Below, piece by piece: positions 55,772 through 64,000 of a stretch of 64,000 bases of DNA (its first letter is position 1; each line of letters begins with the position of its first letter). The notes under the pieces were generated by a model that was given only the letters and a program-made list of their open reading frames with translations, was not told the DNA's origin and made no database searches. Where the stretch lies: positions 19,666 through 83,665 of the forward strand of contig JANQPT010000055.1 in the NCBI GenBank assembly GCA_028285345.1. Direction: 5' to 3'. Source of the DNA: Planctomycetales bacterium. GTDB lineage: Bacteria; Planctomycetota; Planctomycetia; Planctomycetales; Planctomycetaceae. The translations under genes were made by a program, and so were the position numbers.

Positions 55772-57760
55772 TCATCGGCTCAACATCATCCGCGCAACGC
55801 GGGCAAAACGGCCGCTGCCCATCTCGGGGGGCAAGTCACGCACGATCACCGGCAACCAGCCTGGATGTTTCAGCGGATCCAGCGGCAACTCCGGCAGCAT
55901 CGTTAACCGAGCTAGCGGCTCCATCGACTCCCGCACATGCTTCTCCGCGGGATGCAAGTACAACCGCTTTGCCGCAATCAATTTCGACAGCAACTCGCAC
56001 AGCTCCTGGCTCATGCCGACCCACAGCACGACATTCGGATCGGACTTCAGCGCCAAACCCTGCTCGCCCGCGGTCTCCAAGTAATCCGCAAACTCGGCCT
56101 GCAGTTGGGCAAACGTGACGTTGTCCCGCATGTGGACAAATTCCACCAGCGCCCCTTTCAACTGGCCGTATTGGGCCAATTCCCGCCACTTCTCTTTTGA
56201 GGGTCCCGCGGCTTCGGCGATCGTATGGCCCCGACGTTTTTCCTCGTCCAACATTTGCGCCACGCGGCTGTCTGAGGTCGCCTGTCGACACCGCGTGCGG
56301 GCCCATTCCCGCAATTCAAAAATCTCCTCCCGCATCGTCGTCGAGAGCGGCACGGTCTGTTCCCGGCTGACCAGCAGGTCTTTCTGCGTGACCACTTTTC
56401 CCTCATCGAAAGCATCCACGATCGCGGCGCTGACGATCTGTTCAATTTCCGCCCCGCTGAATTCTTCGGTCTTGGCGGCCAGTTTTTCAGTATCGTAGTT
56501 CTCCGGATTCCAGCCCCGCTTCTCCAAATGGATATCAAAGATCGCTTTGCGTTCGTGAAAGTTGGGCAGATCGATGAAGAACAACTCGTCAAAACGCCCC
56601 CGCCTGAGCATCTCCGGCGGCAGGTTGGCGATTGAATTGGCGGTCGCCACCACAAACACCGGCGCCGTCCGCTCACCCATCCAGATCAAAAACTGCCCCA
56701 TCAAGTGCGCCATGGTCGAATCGCGGTTGATATCTTCGTCCGCACCGGCAAACGCCTTTTCAATTTCGTCCAACCAGAGCACTGCCGGGGCAATCGTCTC
56801 CATCAGCCGCAGCACGTCGCTCATGTTCTTCTCCGAAGAACCGCGATCCTTGTCGAGCAGCTTGGTGACATCGAGGCGGATTAGCGGAAAGCTCAGCGCG
56901 CGGGCAGTGACCCTGGCCGTCAAGCTCTTTCCGCAACCCTGCACCCCCAGCAACAACACCCCTTTGGGCATCGGCACACCCTGTTCGCGCGCCCGTTCGG
57001 TAAACGCGGAGCTGCGGCGGAGAATCCACTCCTTGAGCCCGTTCAGCCCGCCCACGTCGCCGACTCCCTCCTGCAGATCAAAGAATTCCAGCAGGTCGGA
57101 CCCTTCGATCATTTGTTTCTTTTCGCCCACCAGCTGATCGAACACCTCGTCCTCGATTTCGCTCCTGCCGGAGAGCGCCAGCGTCAGCGCGTGGTGCGCT
57201 TCGCCGGCGGTCAGTCCCAACACCGCTTGCAGCAGATGCTCCTCCTGTTGTGCGGAGATCGACAGTTTCGTTCCGGTCTCCCGCTTGAGCCGTTTCCGCA
57301 CAGCGGTCAATTCGCCGCGCAGCTCCGCAATCCCCGGCAGCGGCAATTCAATGCGGCTGGCATCCTTTTGCAATTCGAGTGGAACCTCATCCACCGGTCC
57401 CAAAAACAGCAACGCTTTTTGTTCCCGCGCCAGCACCGGAGCCATATCGCGCAACAGACGCACGACCTGCCGGTCCTCCAAGAACGGGTGGAAGTCCTTG
57501 ATCAAAAACAAATGCTGCGACGGGTAGCGGCTGATCGACTCCAAGAACGAGATCGGATCCCGAGTTTCTTTGTCGTCGCCATCGGGCGCCGTATCCGCTC
57601 CCGTCGTCGCGGTCCAAACCACAAGCCCCCGCTCAATCTCATCCGCAAGCCCCTGCAGTTCCTTCTGCCAGCGGCGTTCTTCCCAAGTCCTGAGGAACAG
57701 AAACGGATACTCCGCGAGAATCCGGGACCGCATTTGATCGAGCACATCGGACGTGGACAT
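55772..57760 (-). CDS. Ycf46-like AAA ATPase with long C-terminal extension
   Basis: 662 residues. N-terminal region (LAEYPFLFLRTWEERRWQKE; HLFLIKDFHPFLEDRQVVRL) matches the Ycf46 type of AAA protein of cyanobacteria and plastids. The AAA+ domain has Walker A GVQGCGKSLTARV at about residue 270, Walker B VLWLDEIEKAFAGADE at about 328, sensor-1 FVVATANSIANLP and the arginine-finger LRRGRFDELFF. Residues 470-662 are an extension with a four-helix look (EKWRELAQYGQLKGALVEFV; VVLWVGMSQELCELLSKLIA). FtsH-like in the ATPase core but without a protease. Partners unknown. Confidence 0.88.
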   Translation of the reverse strand: MSTSDVLDQMRSRILAEYPFLFLRTWEERRWQKELQGLADEIERGLVVWTATTGADTAPDGDDKETRDPISFLESISRYPSQHLFLIKDFHPFLEDRQVVRLLRDMAPVLAREQKALLFLGPVDEVPLELQKDASRIELPLPGIAELRGELTAVRKRLKRETGTKLSISAQQEEHLLQAVLGLTAGEAHHALTLALSGRSEIEDEVFDQLVGEKKQMIEGSDLLEFFDLQEGVGDVGGLNGLKEWILRRSSAFTERAREQGVPMPKGVLLLGVQGCGKSLTARVTARALSFPLIRLDVTKLLDKDRGSSEKNMSDVLRLMETIAPAVLWLDEIEKAFAGADEDINRDSTMAHLMGQFLIWMGERTAPVFVVATANSIANLPPEMLRRGRFDELFFIDLPNFHERKAIFDIHLEKRGWNPENYDTEKLAAKTEEFSGAEIEQIVSAAIVDAFDEGKVVTQKDLLVSREQTVPLSTTMREEIFELREWARTRCRQATSDSRVAQMLDEEKRRGHTIAEAAGPSKEKWRELAQYGQLKGALVEFVHMRDNVTFAQLQAEFADYLETAGEQGLALKSDPNVVLWVGMSQELCELLSKLIAAKRLYLHPAEKHVRESMEPLARLTMLPELPLDPLKHPGWLPVIVRDLPPEMGSGRFARVARMMLSR

Positions 57761-57939
57761 GGGGGTTCCGTGGAGAATAGGGTCGAATCGACGAACGACA
57801 GCGGCGGCATAGCGAGTGGCCGCTTCATTCCACCTGTATCAGAACCCCGTTCATCACGCAACAAAATAAGTCCGTGCGGGAGTTCAACGTCAGGCCGCGG
57901 TCTCAAGCAATGTCTCAACGGCCTTTCAGAAGCCAGCGA

Positions 57940-59175
57940 TCATTGCCGTCGCTGCCCCACACAATACAAGTTCTCATATGTCCGGATGAAGAACTGACCG
58001 TCCGACGGGGCCAGTGCCGCCTTCATTTGCTCGCCCATTGATATCTTACGAATCCGCTCAAACTGCGGACTGGCCCTGAGGATAAAAATATCCCCCTCGG
58101 TATTACTGACATACAGCCGGTCGCCCGCCATCAGAATCGAACCCCACAACTTGCCCCCCAGCCGCTCCTTCCACACCGTCTTGCCGTCCGACACATCAAT
58201 GCACTCGGCAATTCCCGTTGCGTTGGAAACGTACAAGTAGCCGTCGCTGATCACGCCCGAGCCGATTCGCTGTTGCGTCCGCGGCACGTGCCACATGCGG
58301 TGCGTCTCCGTCACATTTCCTTCGCCCCCCATACGCACAGCCATCATCGACTTTTGAAATCCGCTCACGCCGATCAAGATGTTCTCCCCCACCGCGGTGT
58401 CGGCGTAGTTGCTCGGGCCTAAACCGGCGCATTTCCACTTTTCCTTGCCGGTCAACGGATCATAACCCTTCACTTCGCCCGGCATGGAGAGCACAAACTC
58501 GTCGCGGTCGCCCACTCGATAGATCACCGGCGTCGACCAGGAACCATAGATTTTGTCGTTCTTGCCGACTTCGGGAGTCTCCCACACCGTTTCGCCGGTC
58601 CGTTTGTTCAGCCCAACGATATGCGTCGGTTCGCCCGGACCGCGATGGATGATCAATAGACCGCGGTACAGCACCGGCGTCGTCGCCTGTCCGAAGTGGT
58701 GGGTTAAGCTTCCCAGGTCCCGCTGCCAGATCTTGTTTCCTTCAAAGTCGCAGGCAACGACGCCCGCCGAGCCGAACGCGGCGTACACCAGTTCGCCATC
58801 CGTCGTGGGCGATCCGGAGCAAAACGGATTGTCGCGATGCGTCGTCTCCTCGGCGGCGTACGCCACGTCATAACTCCAGAGCGGCTCTCCGGAATCACGG
58901 TCGATCGCGATCAGACTCCGTACTTTGCCCCCGTCGCGGGGACAGGTCACGAACACGTGCCCGTCCCAGATAATCGGTGTCGAATTGCCCTCACCCGGCA
59001 GCGGCGTTTTCCAGTGTACGTTTTCTTCGGGCCCGAACTCGCTCGGCAGATCGTGCTCAACTGAGATCCCGGTTCCCGCCGCCCCCCGCCAAGCGGGCCA
59101 ATTTTCGGCGACTGCAAACGGCGTCACCACAAGCAACAACAACCCAGCCAACGAAGCGGTCACGGGCCGGCGCAT
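57940..59175 (-). CDS. PQQ-like beta-propeller (BamB-type) secreted protein
   Basis: 411 residues from ATG 59175, with AGGAG 7 bases upstream (the frame continues to 59190). Signal peptide MRRPVTASLAGLLLLVVTPF. Mature part NWPAWRGAAGTGISVEHDLP, the motif found at the start of planctomycete PQQ-propeller proteins. Repeating blades follow: SLIAIDRDSGEPLWSYDVAY, VGLNKRTGETVWETPEVGKN, GYDPLTGKEKWKCAGLGPSN, and IDVSDGKTVWKERLGGKLWG. No cofactor enzyme activity can be inferred. It is in the periplasm. Confidence 0.92.
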   Translation of the reverse strand: MRRPVTASLAGLLLLVVTPFAVAENWPAWRGAAGTGISVEHDLPSEFGPEENVHWKTPLPGEGNSTPIIWDGHVFVTCPRDGGKVRSLIAIDRDSGEPLWSYDVAYAAEETTHRDNPFCSGSPTTDGELVYAAFGSAGVVACDFEGNKIWQRDLGSLTHHFGQATTPVLYRGLLIIHRGPGEPTHIVGLNKRTGETVWETPEVGKNDKIYGSWSTPVIYRVGDRDEFVLSMPGEVKGYDPLTGKEKWKCAGLGPSNYADTAVGENILIGVSGFQKSMMAVRMGGEGNVTETHRMWHVPRTQQRIGSGVISDGYLYVSNATGIAECIDVSDGKTVWKERLGGKLWGSILMAGDRLYVSNTEGDIFILRASPQFERIRKISMGEQMKAALAPSDGQFFIRTYENLYCVGQRRQ

Positions 59176-59326
59176 AACGTCGCTCCTCAAAGAAAACGGG
59201 ACACGGTTATCCCATCGAGCTTACAGCGACCGCTGCGCCGCAACAACCACCGCCGCCGCAATTCCACCGCCCGTCAGCCCCCTGCTCCAGCGGGGGTCCC
59301 GCCCCGTAATCAACCACCCGGTGCTG

Positions 59327-60034
59327 CTAGCGAATCATCGTCTCGGTCGCCCGTTCGACCTGCTGAAACAGCCCGCCGGTCGGTTCGGGCACGGGCGATT
59401 CCATCCAACCGCTCTCGATCAGCACCCCATACGTCAGCGCACAAAGAATGACGTAAGTCGTCAGGTTGGCCACCATGCTGGACCCCACAAATTTGAGCGC
59501 GCTGCCCGCTGATTTGGCCAGTTTGACCCGGATTCCGTTGAACTGCACGCTAAACAGTTCGTCCAATATCAAGTGCGACAAAAACCCCGCCGCGACCGCG
59601 CCCGCCATCAGCAGGCGGACTTCGAGTTCGTCGCTGCGATAGCCCAGGAACACCAATTCCGCCACGATGAACATCGTCGGAATGCTGTGAAACATGCCGC
59701 GATGCACGGTCAACATGCCGACGATCGATGCCCCGAAGTAGCGGACGACCAAATAGATCAGCACCGCCGAGACCATCGCCGCTTCAAAACTCCCGCCCCA
59801 GACCAACAGCCGCGGCATCAAAACCAGCGGCGCAACCGCCGCTGTGAGTGCAAACAACTCGCGGGACGGAGTGCTGTGCTCCAGGTCAAGGTCCGGCAGC
59901 AATCCGCCGACGGCAGTCAGGCAACCCGCCAGGGCGCCCTGCATCGGCGTGAAGCCAAACCCAAACGTCGCTCCGACACCGTACCCAATCCCCAAAAGTG
60001 CGCTCGTCGTAATGTGTCCGCGAAAGTTCGCCAT
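59327..60034 (-). CDS. YdjM-like membrane-bound metal-dependent hydrolase
   Basis: 235 residues. The pattern of the LexA-binding YdjM family: MANFRGHITTSALLGIGYGV, the metal motif PDLDLEHSTPSRE (with DxD), HRGMFHSIPTMF and LSHLILDELFSVQFNG. Four to five membrane helices. These proteins are thought to hydrolyse lipid-linked substrates at the inner membrane, but no substrate is proven. Downstream of and in the same direction as the EamA gene, with a 345-base gap. Confidence 0.88.
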   Translation of the reverse strand: MANFRGHITTSALLGIGYGVGATFGFGFTPMQGALAGCLTAVGGLLPDLDLEHSTPSRELFALTAAVAPLVLMPRLLVWGGSFEAAMVSAVLIYLVVRYFGASIVGMLTVHRGMFHSIPTMFIVAELVFLGYRSDELEVRLLMAGAVAAGFLSHLILDELFSVQFNGIRVKLAKSAGSALKFVGSSMVANLTTYVILCALTYGVLIESGWMESPVPEPTGGLFQQVERATETMIR

Positions 60035-60379
60035 TGCGTCTTCATCCTTGAATCAGCATTCTGGAAAATTTGGCTCTGTCGGAAAACTTTAGCCGCCGAG
60101 CGCGAGCCGGCGATTATCTTAGGCATTAGGCTTTAGGCTTTAGGAAACACATTCAACGTCTATCCCTAAAGCCTATCGCCTAAGGCCTGCAGCCTAATGA
60201 GTTCAGTAGGTCCGGCTGTGCCGGACGACTCCAGAGTTTGCCAGCATGGTTGACTTCGACTCTGCCCTGTACTCGACCAGATTCCTCAATTCGACGGTTC
60301 TTAAACTGGGGGCTCGCTTCGCTCGACCCCAGCCACCCATCGTCAATTCGGAGTGTTCCGGCGCAGCCTAACACAATTC
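60035..60379. other. Intergenic region with an inverted repeat
   Basis: Apart from the snap-back repeat at 60119-60197 and a diverged GTAGGTCCGGC unit at 60206-60230, nothing was recognised. It should contain the promoter for the YdjM-like gene. Confidence 0.45.
60119..60197. repeat. Snap-back repeat of TAGGCTTTAGG units
   Basis: TTAGGCATTAGGCTTTAGGC, then TTTAGG, at 60119-60144 pairs with CCTAAAGCCTATCGCCTAAG, then GCCTGCAGCCTAA, at 60165-60197. The units are about 9 bases, tandemly repeated on each arm. Confidence 0.75.
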
Positions 60380-61264
60380 TCAATTCGACGGCATGCGAGT
60401 TCGGCCGAGGGCTGCGTATCTCAATACCAGTCCCATTAGAATCAACAGTCCGCCGATGAGCGTCGGTGTCGGGATCCGCTCCCCCCAGCAGAGCCAAACC
60501 CAGAGCGGATTCAAAATCGGCTCACACAAGGGAATTAGCGCCGCTTCCTGAACGGGGATTTTCCCGATTCCCCGCGAGAACAGGATGTAAGGAATCGCCA
60601 TCTGGCCGACTCCCAGCAGCACGATCAAACTCCACTGCGGACCGTCGACGGTCATCGTCCGCGCGAGAACCCACGGCAGCAATATCACACAACTGACGAT
60701 GTGGCATAAGGTGATCAGCCAAGCCGAGTTCTCGTCGCGCAACGCGCGCAGACAGACCACAACTCCGCCGTAGGCCAATCCGCTGGAAAGCCCCAACAGC
60801 GTGCCCAGAAATCGCTCTCCGTTAAAGTCCGCGGCGACGATCCAAACGATACCGGCCAATCCAAAACCCAGCGTGATGAGATTCCGCCGGTCGAGCGGCT
60901 CCTTTAAGAACAGCACGCCGAACAGGAACGCCCACAACGTGCTGGTGTACTGCAGAAAAATCGCGGCGGCCGCCGTCGTGTAGGTCATCGCCGAGATGAA
61001 CAGCACGTTCATCGCCGCGAAACAGACGGCCAACGGCACCAACAGCGGCCGCCAGCGGACGGTCCTCCAGCGCACAAACGGCAGCAAACAGATCGCCGCG
61101 ACGGCCGCACGATAACAGGCGATCACCGGTCCTCGATCCGCATGCGGCATCAGCCGTTCCAGCGGCGGACTCTTGATGATCACCCCGCTGCTGCTCCACA
61201 TCAATGCCGCCGCCACCACCAGCCATCGCCCGTGCATTAACGACGAAGATTGCGGCTGGGACAT
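60380..61264 (-). CDS. EamA/DMT-family transporter
   Basis: 294 residues from ATG 61264 (MSQPQSSSLMHGRWLVVAAA); the longer frame to 61354 adds 30. About ten transmembrane helices in two EamA halves: ALMWSSSGVIIKSPPLERLM, FLQYTSTLWAFLFGVLFLKE (the family's signature just before the first-half end), then GLAYGGVVVCLRALRDENSA, EAALIPLCEPILNPLWVWLC and GGLLILMGLVLRYAALG. Exports or imports metabolites such as amino acids; substrate unknown. Inner membrane. Confidence 0.93.
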   Translation of the reverse strand: MSQPQSSSLMHGRWLVVAAALMWSSSGVIIKSPPLERLMPHADRGPVIACYRAAVAAICLLPFVRWRTVRWRPLLVPLAVCFAAMNVLFISAMTYTTAAAAIFLQYTSTLWAFLFGVLFLKEPLDRRNLITLGFGLAGIVWIVAADFNGERFLGTLLGLSSGLAYGGVVVCLRALRDENSAWLITLCHIVSCVILLPWVLARTMTVDGPQWSLIVLLGVGQMAIPYILFSRGIGKIPVQEAALIPLCEPILNPLWVWLCWGERIPTPTLIGGLLILMGLVLRYAALGRTRMPSN

Positions 61265-61444
61265 AGCGGGATCGGCGATTGTTGCAGAGCATGGTCGATC
61301 GAGCGCGACTTCGGAGATTATACCGTAGCTAAAGCTGCCGACACGCAGAATCAACGGGCGATTACGGCGATCTCCTGAAAAAGGCTCGTCTGCCGACTCG
61401 TGGAAATGACGGAGTGCGAGTCACCCAACTGGCCGAACAGGTCA

Positions 61445-61861
61445 GGGTGCATTCCCTGGAATGCGGGCGACAATGAAGACTCTCTCGGGTGGCCGCGATT
61501 GCAACGCAATCGGGGTGCCGCAGGCACAGAAGGCCGCAATTTCACCGTTCCCTGTCTGGCGCAAACGAAAGAAATTTTGGCGATGAAATTGCAGCCTCTT
61601 GCAGGCAAAGCCTGCCCCGATTGCTTCGCAATCGCGGCCACCCTTGGCATGACGATGTACATTTCAAGTGAAACGGGATGGCGGCCGCGGCTGTAGTAAT
61701 CATCTCCAGACACCCTTACGTATGCCTTCTGCTACTTCGGTGACGGCCGATCATCCATAACGAAGGCATTGCAGATTTCTCAATTTGAGCAAATCCCGAT
61801 GACTTTCAGGATCAGCTCACTGCACAGATTGCATGCCAACGGCAAACCAGGGAATGCACCC
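61445..61861. mobile_element. MITE-like non-autonomous element, 417 bp
   Basis: Perfect 15-bp terminal inverted repeats GGGTGCATTCCCTGG (61445-61459) and CCAGGGAATGCACCC (61847-61861), directly flanked on both sides by the same 9 bases AACAGGTCA (61436-61444 and 61862-61870), i.e. a target-site duplication. Beyond the 15 bases the ends keep weaker similarity for about 15 more. No transposase is encoded; a short frame at 61400-61696 crosses the left end and is not a gene. A 9-bp duplication is usual for IS1-, IS10- and IS50-like enzymes, but the family cannot be fixed. Confidence 0.85.
61487..61643. repeat. Inverted repeat inside the MITE-like element
   Basis: The left arm (61487-61515, beginning GGGTGGCCGCGATTGC) and the right arm (61615-61643, ending GCAATCGCGGCCACCC) match at 27 of 29 positions in inverted orientation. 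Each arm also folds on itself (CGATTGC...GCAATCG). Confidence 0.85.
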
Positions 61862-61987
61862 AACAGGTCAATTGTCAGCCCCAGGATATTGCCAGAGCGA
61901 CCGCGCTTGGGTCAAATAGAGTGAGTCACACGCACTCCCCACGTCGCGAAATCGCACGTCGTCCACCGACAACAGCAGGTCTCTAAC

Positions 61988-63037
61988 ATGCCCGATCAAA
62001 TCAAAGTGGGACTCCTCACACATGGCGGCGGCGCTCATGTGAAGTCGTACCTGACGGCGCTCGCCGAAGCCCCCGCTTGCGGCGAAGTCGTGATCGCCGA
62101 TCCCGATTCGGTGTGGAACAAAGACGCGCGAGAAGTCCTCGGCGCAAAGCTGGCCGGCGAGTTTCGCGATCCGCAGCAGCTTCTCAACGACGCCCGGCCC
62201 GCGCTCGCTCTGGTGACGATGGAGGCCAAATTGGCCCCGCCGGTGATCGATGAGGCTCTCGATCACGACTGCCACGTCTTCGCCGAAAAGCCCGCCTGCG
62301 TCCGCGTGCAGGACTTTGTCCCGCTGGTCGGCAAAGCGGACGCCAAACACCGCAATTTGATGCTCGCGCTGGCCAACCGCATCAATCCGGAAATCACCGC
62401 CGCCCGCCAGCTGGTTTCGCAAGGGAAACTCGGCAAGATCTACGCCGTCGAGCTACACCTCGTTGCCGACCAAACCCGGCTCACCCGGCCCGCCTACCAT
62501 AAGAAATGGTTTGCCCACAAAGACCGCGCCGGCGGCGGACATCTCCTCTGGCTGGGAATTCATTGGCTCGATCTGTCGATGTTTCTCACCGGGTCGTCCG
62601 TCACGGAAGTCGCCGGTTTCACGGCCAATGTCGGCGGTCAGCCGATCGACGTGGAAGATGCAGCGGCGGCGGCGTTTCGTTATGACAACGGCAGCTTGGG
62701 CACGATCACCTCCGGGTACTACCTTGATCGCGGTTACCACTCCCATATCAAAATCTGGGGTTCGGCCGGCTGGCTGCATCTGGAACCGATGGCCGATTCG
62801 CCCCTCCGCTGGTACAGCACGCGGTCCCAACCAAAGGCGGAGGTCACCACCTGGACCGGTTCAAAACAGCCGCGGGGCTACACGCCCTTCGTCCGCGCCG
62901 CCGTCGCCGCTTGTGCCAACATGACCGCACCCCCCATCAGCAACGCGGAGAGCCTCCGGGCGTTGTGGACCGTGTTTGCCATCTACGACGCCGCGCAGTC
63001 CGGCCGGTCCGTCGTGATCGATTCGCAACCCAGTTGA
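61988..63037 (+). CDS. Gfo/Idh/MocA-family oxidoreductase
   Basis: 349 residues. The N-terminal Rossmann fold (IKVGLLTHGGGAHVKSYLTA) has a variant glycine pattern; the catalytic EKPAC segment (CHVFAEKPACVRVQDF) contains the Lys of the family's EKP motif. The C-terminal part has the alpha/beta domain (GGGHLLWLGIHWLDLSMFLT, with the His-Asp pair, and DVEDAAAAAFRYDNGSLGTI). NAD(P)-dependent oxidation of sugars or cyclitols. Substrate unknown. It is cytoplasmic, with no Tat signal, unlike many planctomycete members. Confidence 0.92.
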   Translation: MPDQIKVGLLTHGGGAHVKSYLTALAEAPACGEVVIADPDSVWNKDAREVLGAKLAGEFRDPQQLLNDARPALALVTMEAKLAPPVIDEALDHDCHVFAEKPACVRVQDFVPLVGKADAKHRNLMLALANRINPEITAARQLVSQGKLGKIYAVELHLVADQTRLTRPAYHKKWFAHKDRAGGGHLLWLGIHWLDLSMFLTGSSVTEVAGFTANVGGQPIDVEDAAAAAFRYDNGSLGTITSGYYLDRGYHSHIKIWGSAGWLHLEPMADSPLRWYSTRSQPKAEVTTWTGSKQPRGYTPFVRAAVAACANMTAPPISNAESLRALWTVFAIYDAAQSGRSVVIDSQPS

Positions 63038-63167
63038 CCGCGAACGGCGCATTTGTCGTGCACGCGACGCCGTGCTACGACTCTCTTCGCCTGCCGGTGC
63101 ACAGTTCTTGTGCCACCCAGCGGCGCCCCCTGTCGAATCTGCGATCCGCGATCTGGTGCGGGAAGAT

Positions 63168-64000
63168 CTAAAACCGCACGGTCAGGCTGCCGCCGAGAAA
63201 GGCGCCGTCGCCCACTTGGACCAAATCATCGACGCTCGCGCGATCGTTGCCCCCCTCGCCGTAAAACCGGCCGAAGGCATAACCGGCATTCAGATCGAGC
63301 ACGGCATTTCGCCGGATGTCGAAACGGACGCCACCGATGACCCGCTGCTCGGAACTCAAAAAGCGGTCTGACGAATCGGGCCGGTCGGACAAATAGTACG
63401 ACTCGCGGACCGTCTCGAAGCCGCCGTAGAGCTGGACATCCTCAGTCAGCAGGTATTTCATGAGCGCATCGACGTTATACAGCGGCGTATACGAGATGCT
63501 GATCATGAAATCATCCGTCGGCGTCCAATTGAGTGCGAACGGGATGCCCAGATCGACGACCAGCTCATCCGACGCATGCCAAACATACGCCAGGCCCGGA
63601 ATCGGAAACGGCAGATCGGAAAACGGCATGTAAAAGATCGAAAACTTCCATGAATCGGGATCACGTCGCGCCGACACTTCCAGGAAGCCGATCGCTCCGA
63701 AGCGGATCTCGTCGAAGCTGTGAAACGGCCGGTCGCTCGCCGAACCGAACGTCGTGATCAGCCCGCTCTTCCAACCGTTGTCGAATGTGTGCAGATGATT
63801 CAGCCCGAAATTGATGTTCCACAACTCGTCCGGAAAATCTCTCCCGGTATCGGGCAGAATCGCCTCGGTGAAGAAGAGGGAATGCTCGAGCTTCAGACTG
63901 AGCAGCGCCAGATCCCCCTCTCGTTTCCAGAGCGGCGCGCCGATACGGATCGACTGGCGGACGAGTCCCAGATCGGTCGCTTGGTCGGTCACCGGCGTCG
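63168..64000 (-). CDS. Outer-membrane-like beta-barrel protein (DUF6268-like, tentative), 5' partial
   Basis: The frame is open to the right edge of the window, so the N-terminus and signal peptide are missing. About 277 residues are visible. They have alternating hydrophobic/polar strands and aromatic ends: LWNINFGLNHLHTFDNGWKS, IGFLEVSARRDPDSWKFSIF, DDFMISISYTPLYNVDALMK and a C-terminal FLGGSLTVRF ending in Phe, as is usual for outer-membrane barrels. It resembles planctomycete DUF6268 proteins; I could not verify this. Convergent with the oxidoreductase gene. Confidence 0.75.
   Translation of the reverse strand, partial: TPVTDQATDLGLVRQSIRIGAPLWKREGDLALLSLKLEHSLFFTEAILPDTGRDFPDELWNINFGLNHLHTFDNGWKSGLITTFGSASDRPFHSFDEIRFGAIGFLEVSARRDPDSWKFSIFYMPFSDLPFPIPGLAYVWHASDELVVDLGIPFALNWTPTDDFMISISYTPLYNVDALMKYLLTEDVQLYGGFETVRESYYLSDRPDSSDRFLSSEQRVIGGVRFDIRRNAVLDLNAGYAFGRFYGEGGNDRASVDDLVQVGDGAFLGGSLTVRF

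Larger units (their letters stand above)
61265..61987. other. Long intergenic region with a mobile-element-like insert
   Basis: Between divergent genes. It carries the MITE-like element at 61445-61861. The remaining flanks should hold the promoters of the EamA and oxidoreductase genes. Confidence 0.5.

Noticed and set aside
61400..61696. Plus-strand frame of 98 codons
   Set aside because: It crosses the left end of the MITE-like element and runs through its inverted repeat; no ribosome binding site and no recognisable product.

Overview
The window looks like chromosomal DNA of a planctomycete (Planctomycetota, probably Planctomycetia). The clues are two DUF1501 'Tat signal' proteins, a DUF1080 (3-keto-disaccharide hydrolase-like) protein, a PQQ-like beta-propeller protein, a xylose-isomerase-like TIM barrel, a Gfo/Idh/MocA oxidoreductase, a Ser/Thr kinase with an extracytoplasmic sensor, loose gene packing with many short palindromic intergenic repeats, and fairly high GC. 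P- and L-ring flagellar genes show a cell plan with an outer membrane. No rRNA, tRNA, CRISPR array, prophage or complete insertion sequence was seen.

Layout. 1-8 kb: end of a cyclase-family hydrolase gene, a divergent nucleoside hydrolase, a protein with four repeats of a short linear motif, a Nudix-like gene with a conserved hypothetical partner, a lipoprotein, galT, a TrkA/RCK protein and a small hypothetical. 8-13.3 kb: leuS and an ABC exporter-like protein whose ATPase motifs are eroded. 13.9-25.5 kb: signalling and secreted proteins, namely an orphan FixJ-type regulator, an overlapping kinase/FHA-GAF-cyclase pair, a methyltransferase, a DUF1080 protein, a PhoB-type regulator, a YHS-domain protein and a secreted Ig-like-fold protein. 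26.3-36.7 kb: a co-directional flagellar rod/ring/hook-junction cluster, flgF-flgG-(flgG-like)-flgA-flgH-flgI-flgJ-flgN-flgK-flgL. 36.8-42.6 kb: ribD, a large SEC-C protein and asnB. 42.6-48.7 kb: a hypothetical gene enclosed by inverted purine-rich repeats, two DUF1501 genes and a PhoD-like phosphatase. 48.7-64 kb: a zinc-ribbon protein, a two-gene envelope operon, a sugar-phosphate isomerase-like protein, a lipoprotein, a glycerophosphodiesterase, a Ycf46-like AAA ATPase, a PQQ-repeat protein, a YdjM-like membrane protein, an EamA transporter, a Gfo/Idh/MocA oxidoreductase and the C-terminal part of an outer-membrane-like protein.

Functional groups. The flagellar cluster encodes the distal rod, P and L rings, the ring and junction chaperones and the hook-filament junction, and carries an extra anchored FlgG-like protein found between flgG and flgA. 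The kinase and cyclase genes overlap by 8 bases; since FHA domains bind phosphothreonine, a kinase-to-cAMP relay is a reasonable hypothesis.

The most distinctive non-coding signals are a 417-bp MITE-like element at 61445-61861 with perfect 15-bp terminal inverted repeats and a 9-bp target duplication, a family of paired palindromes (about 75 bp) whose stems differ by compensatory changes, and several other snap-back repeat families.
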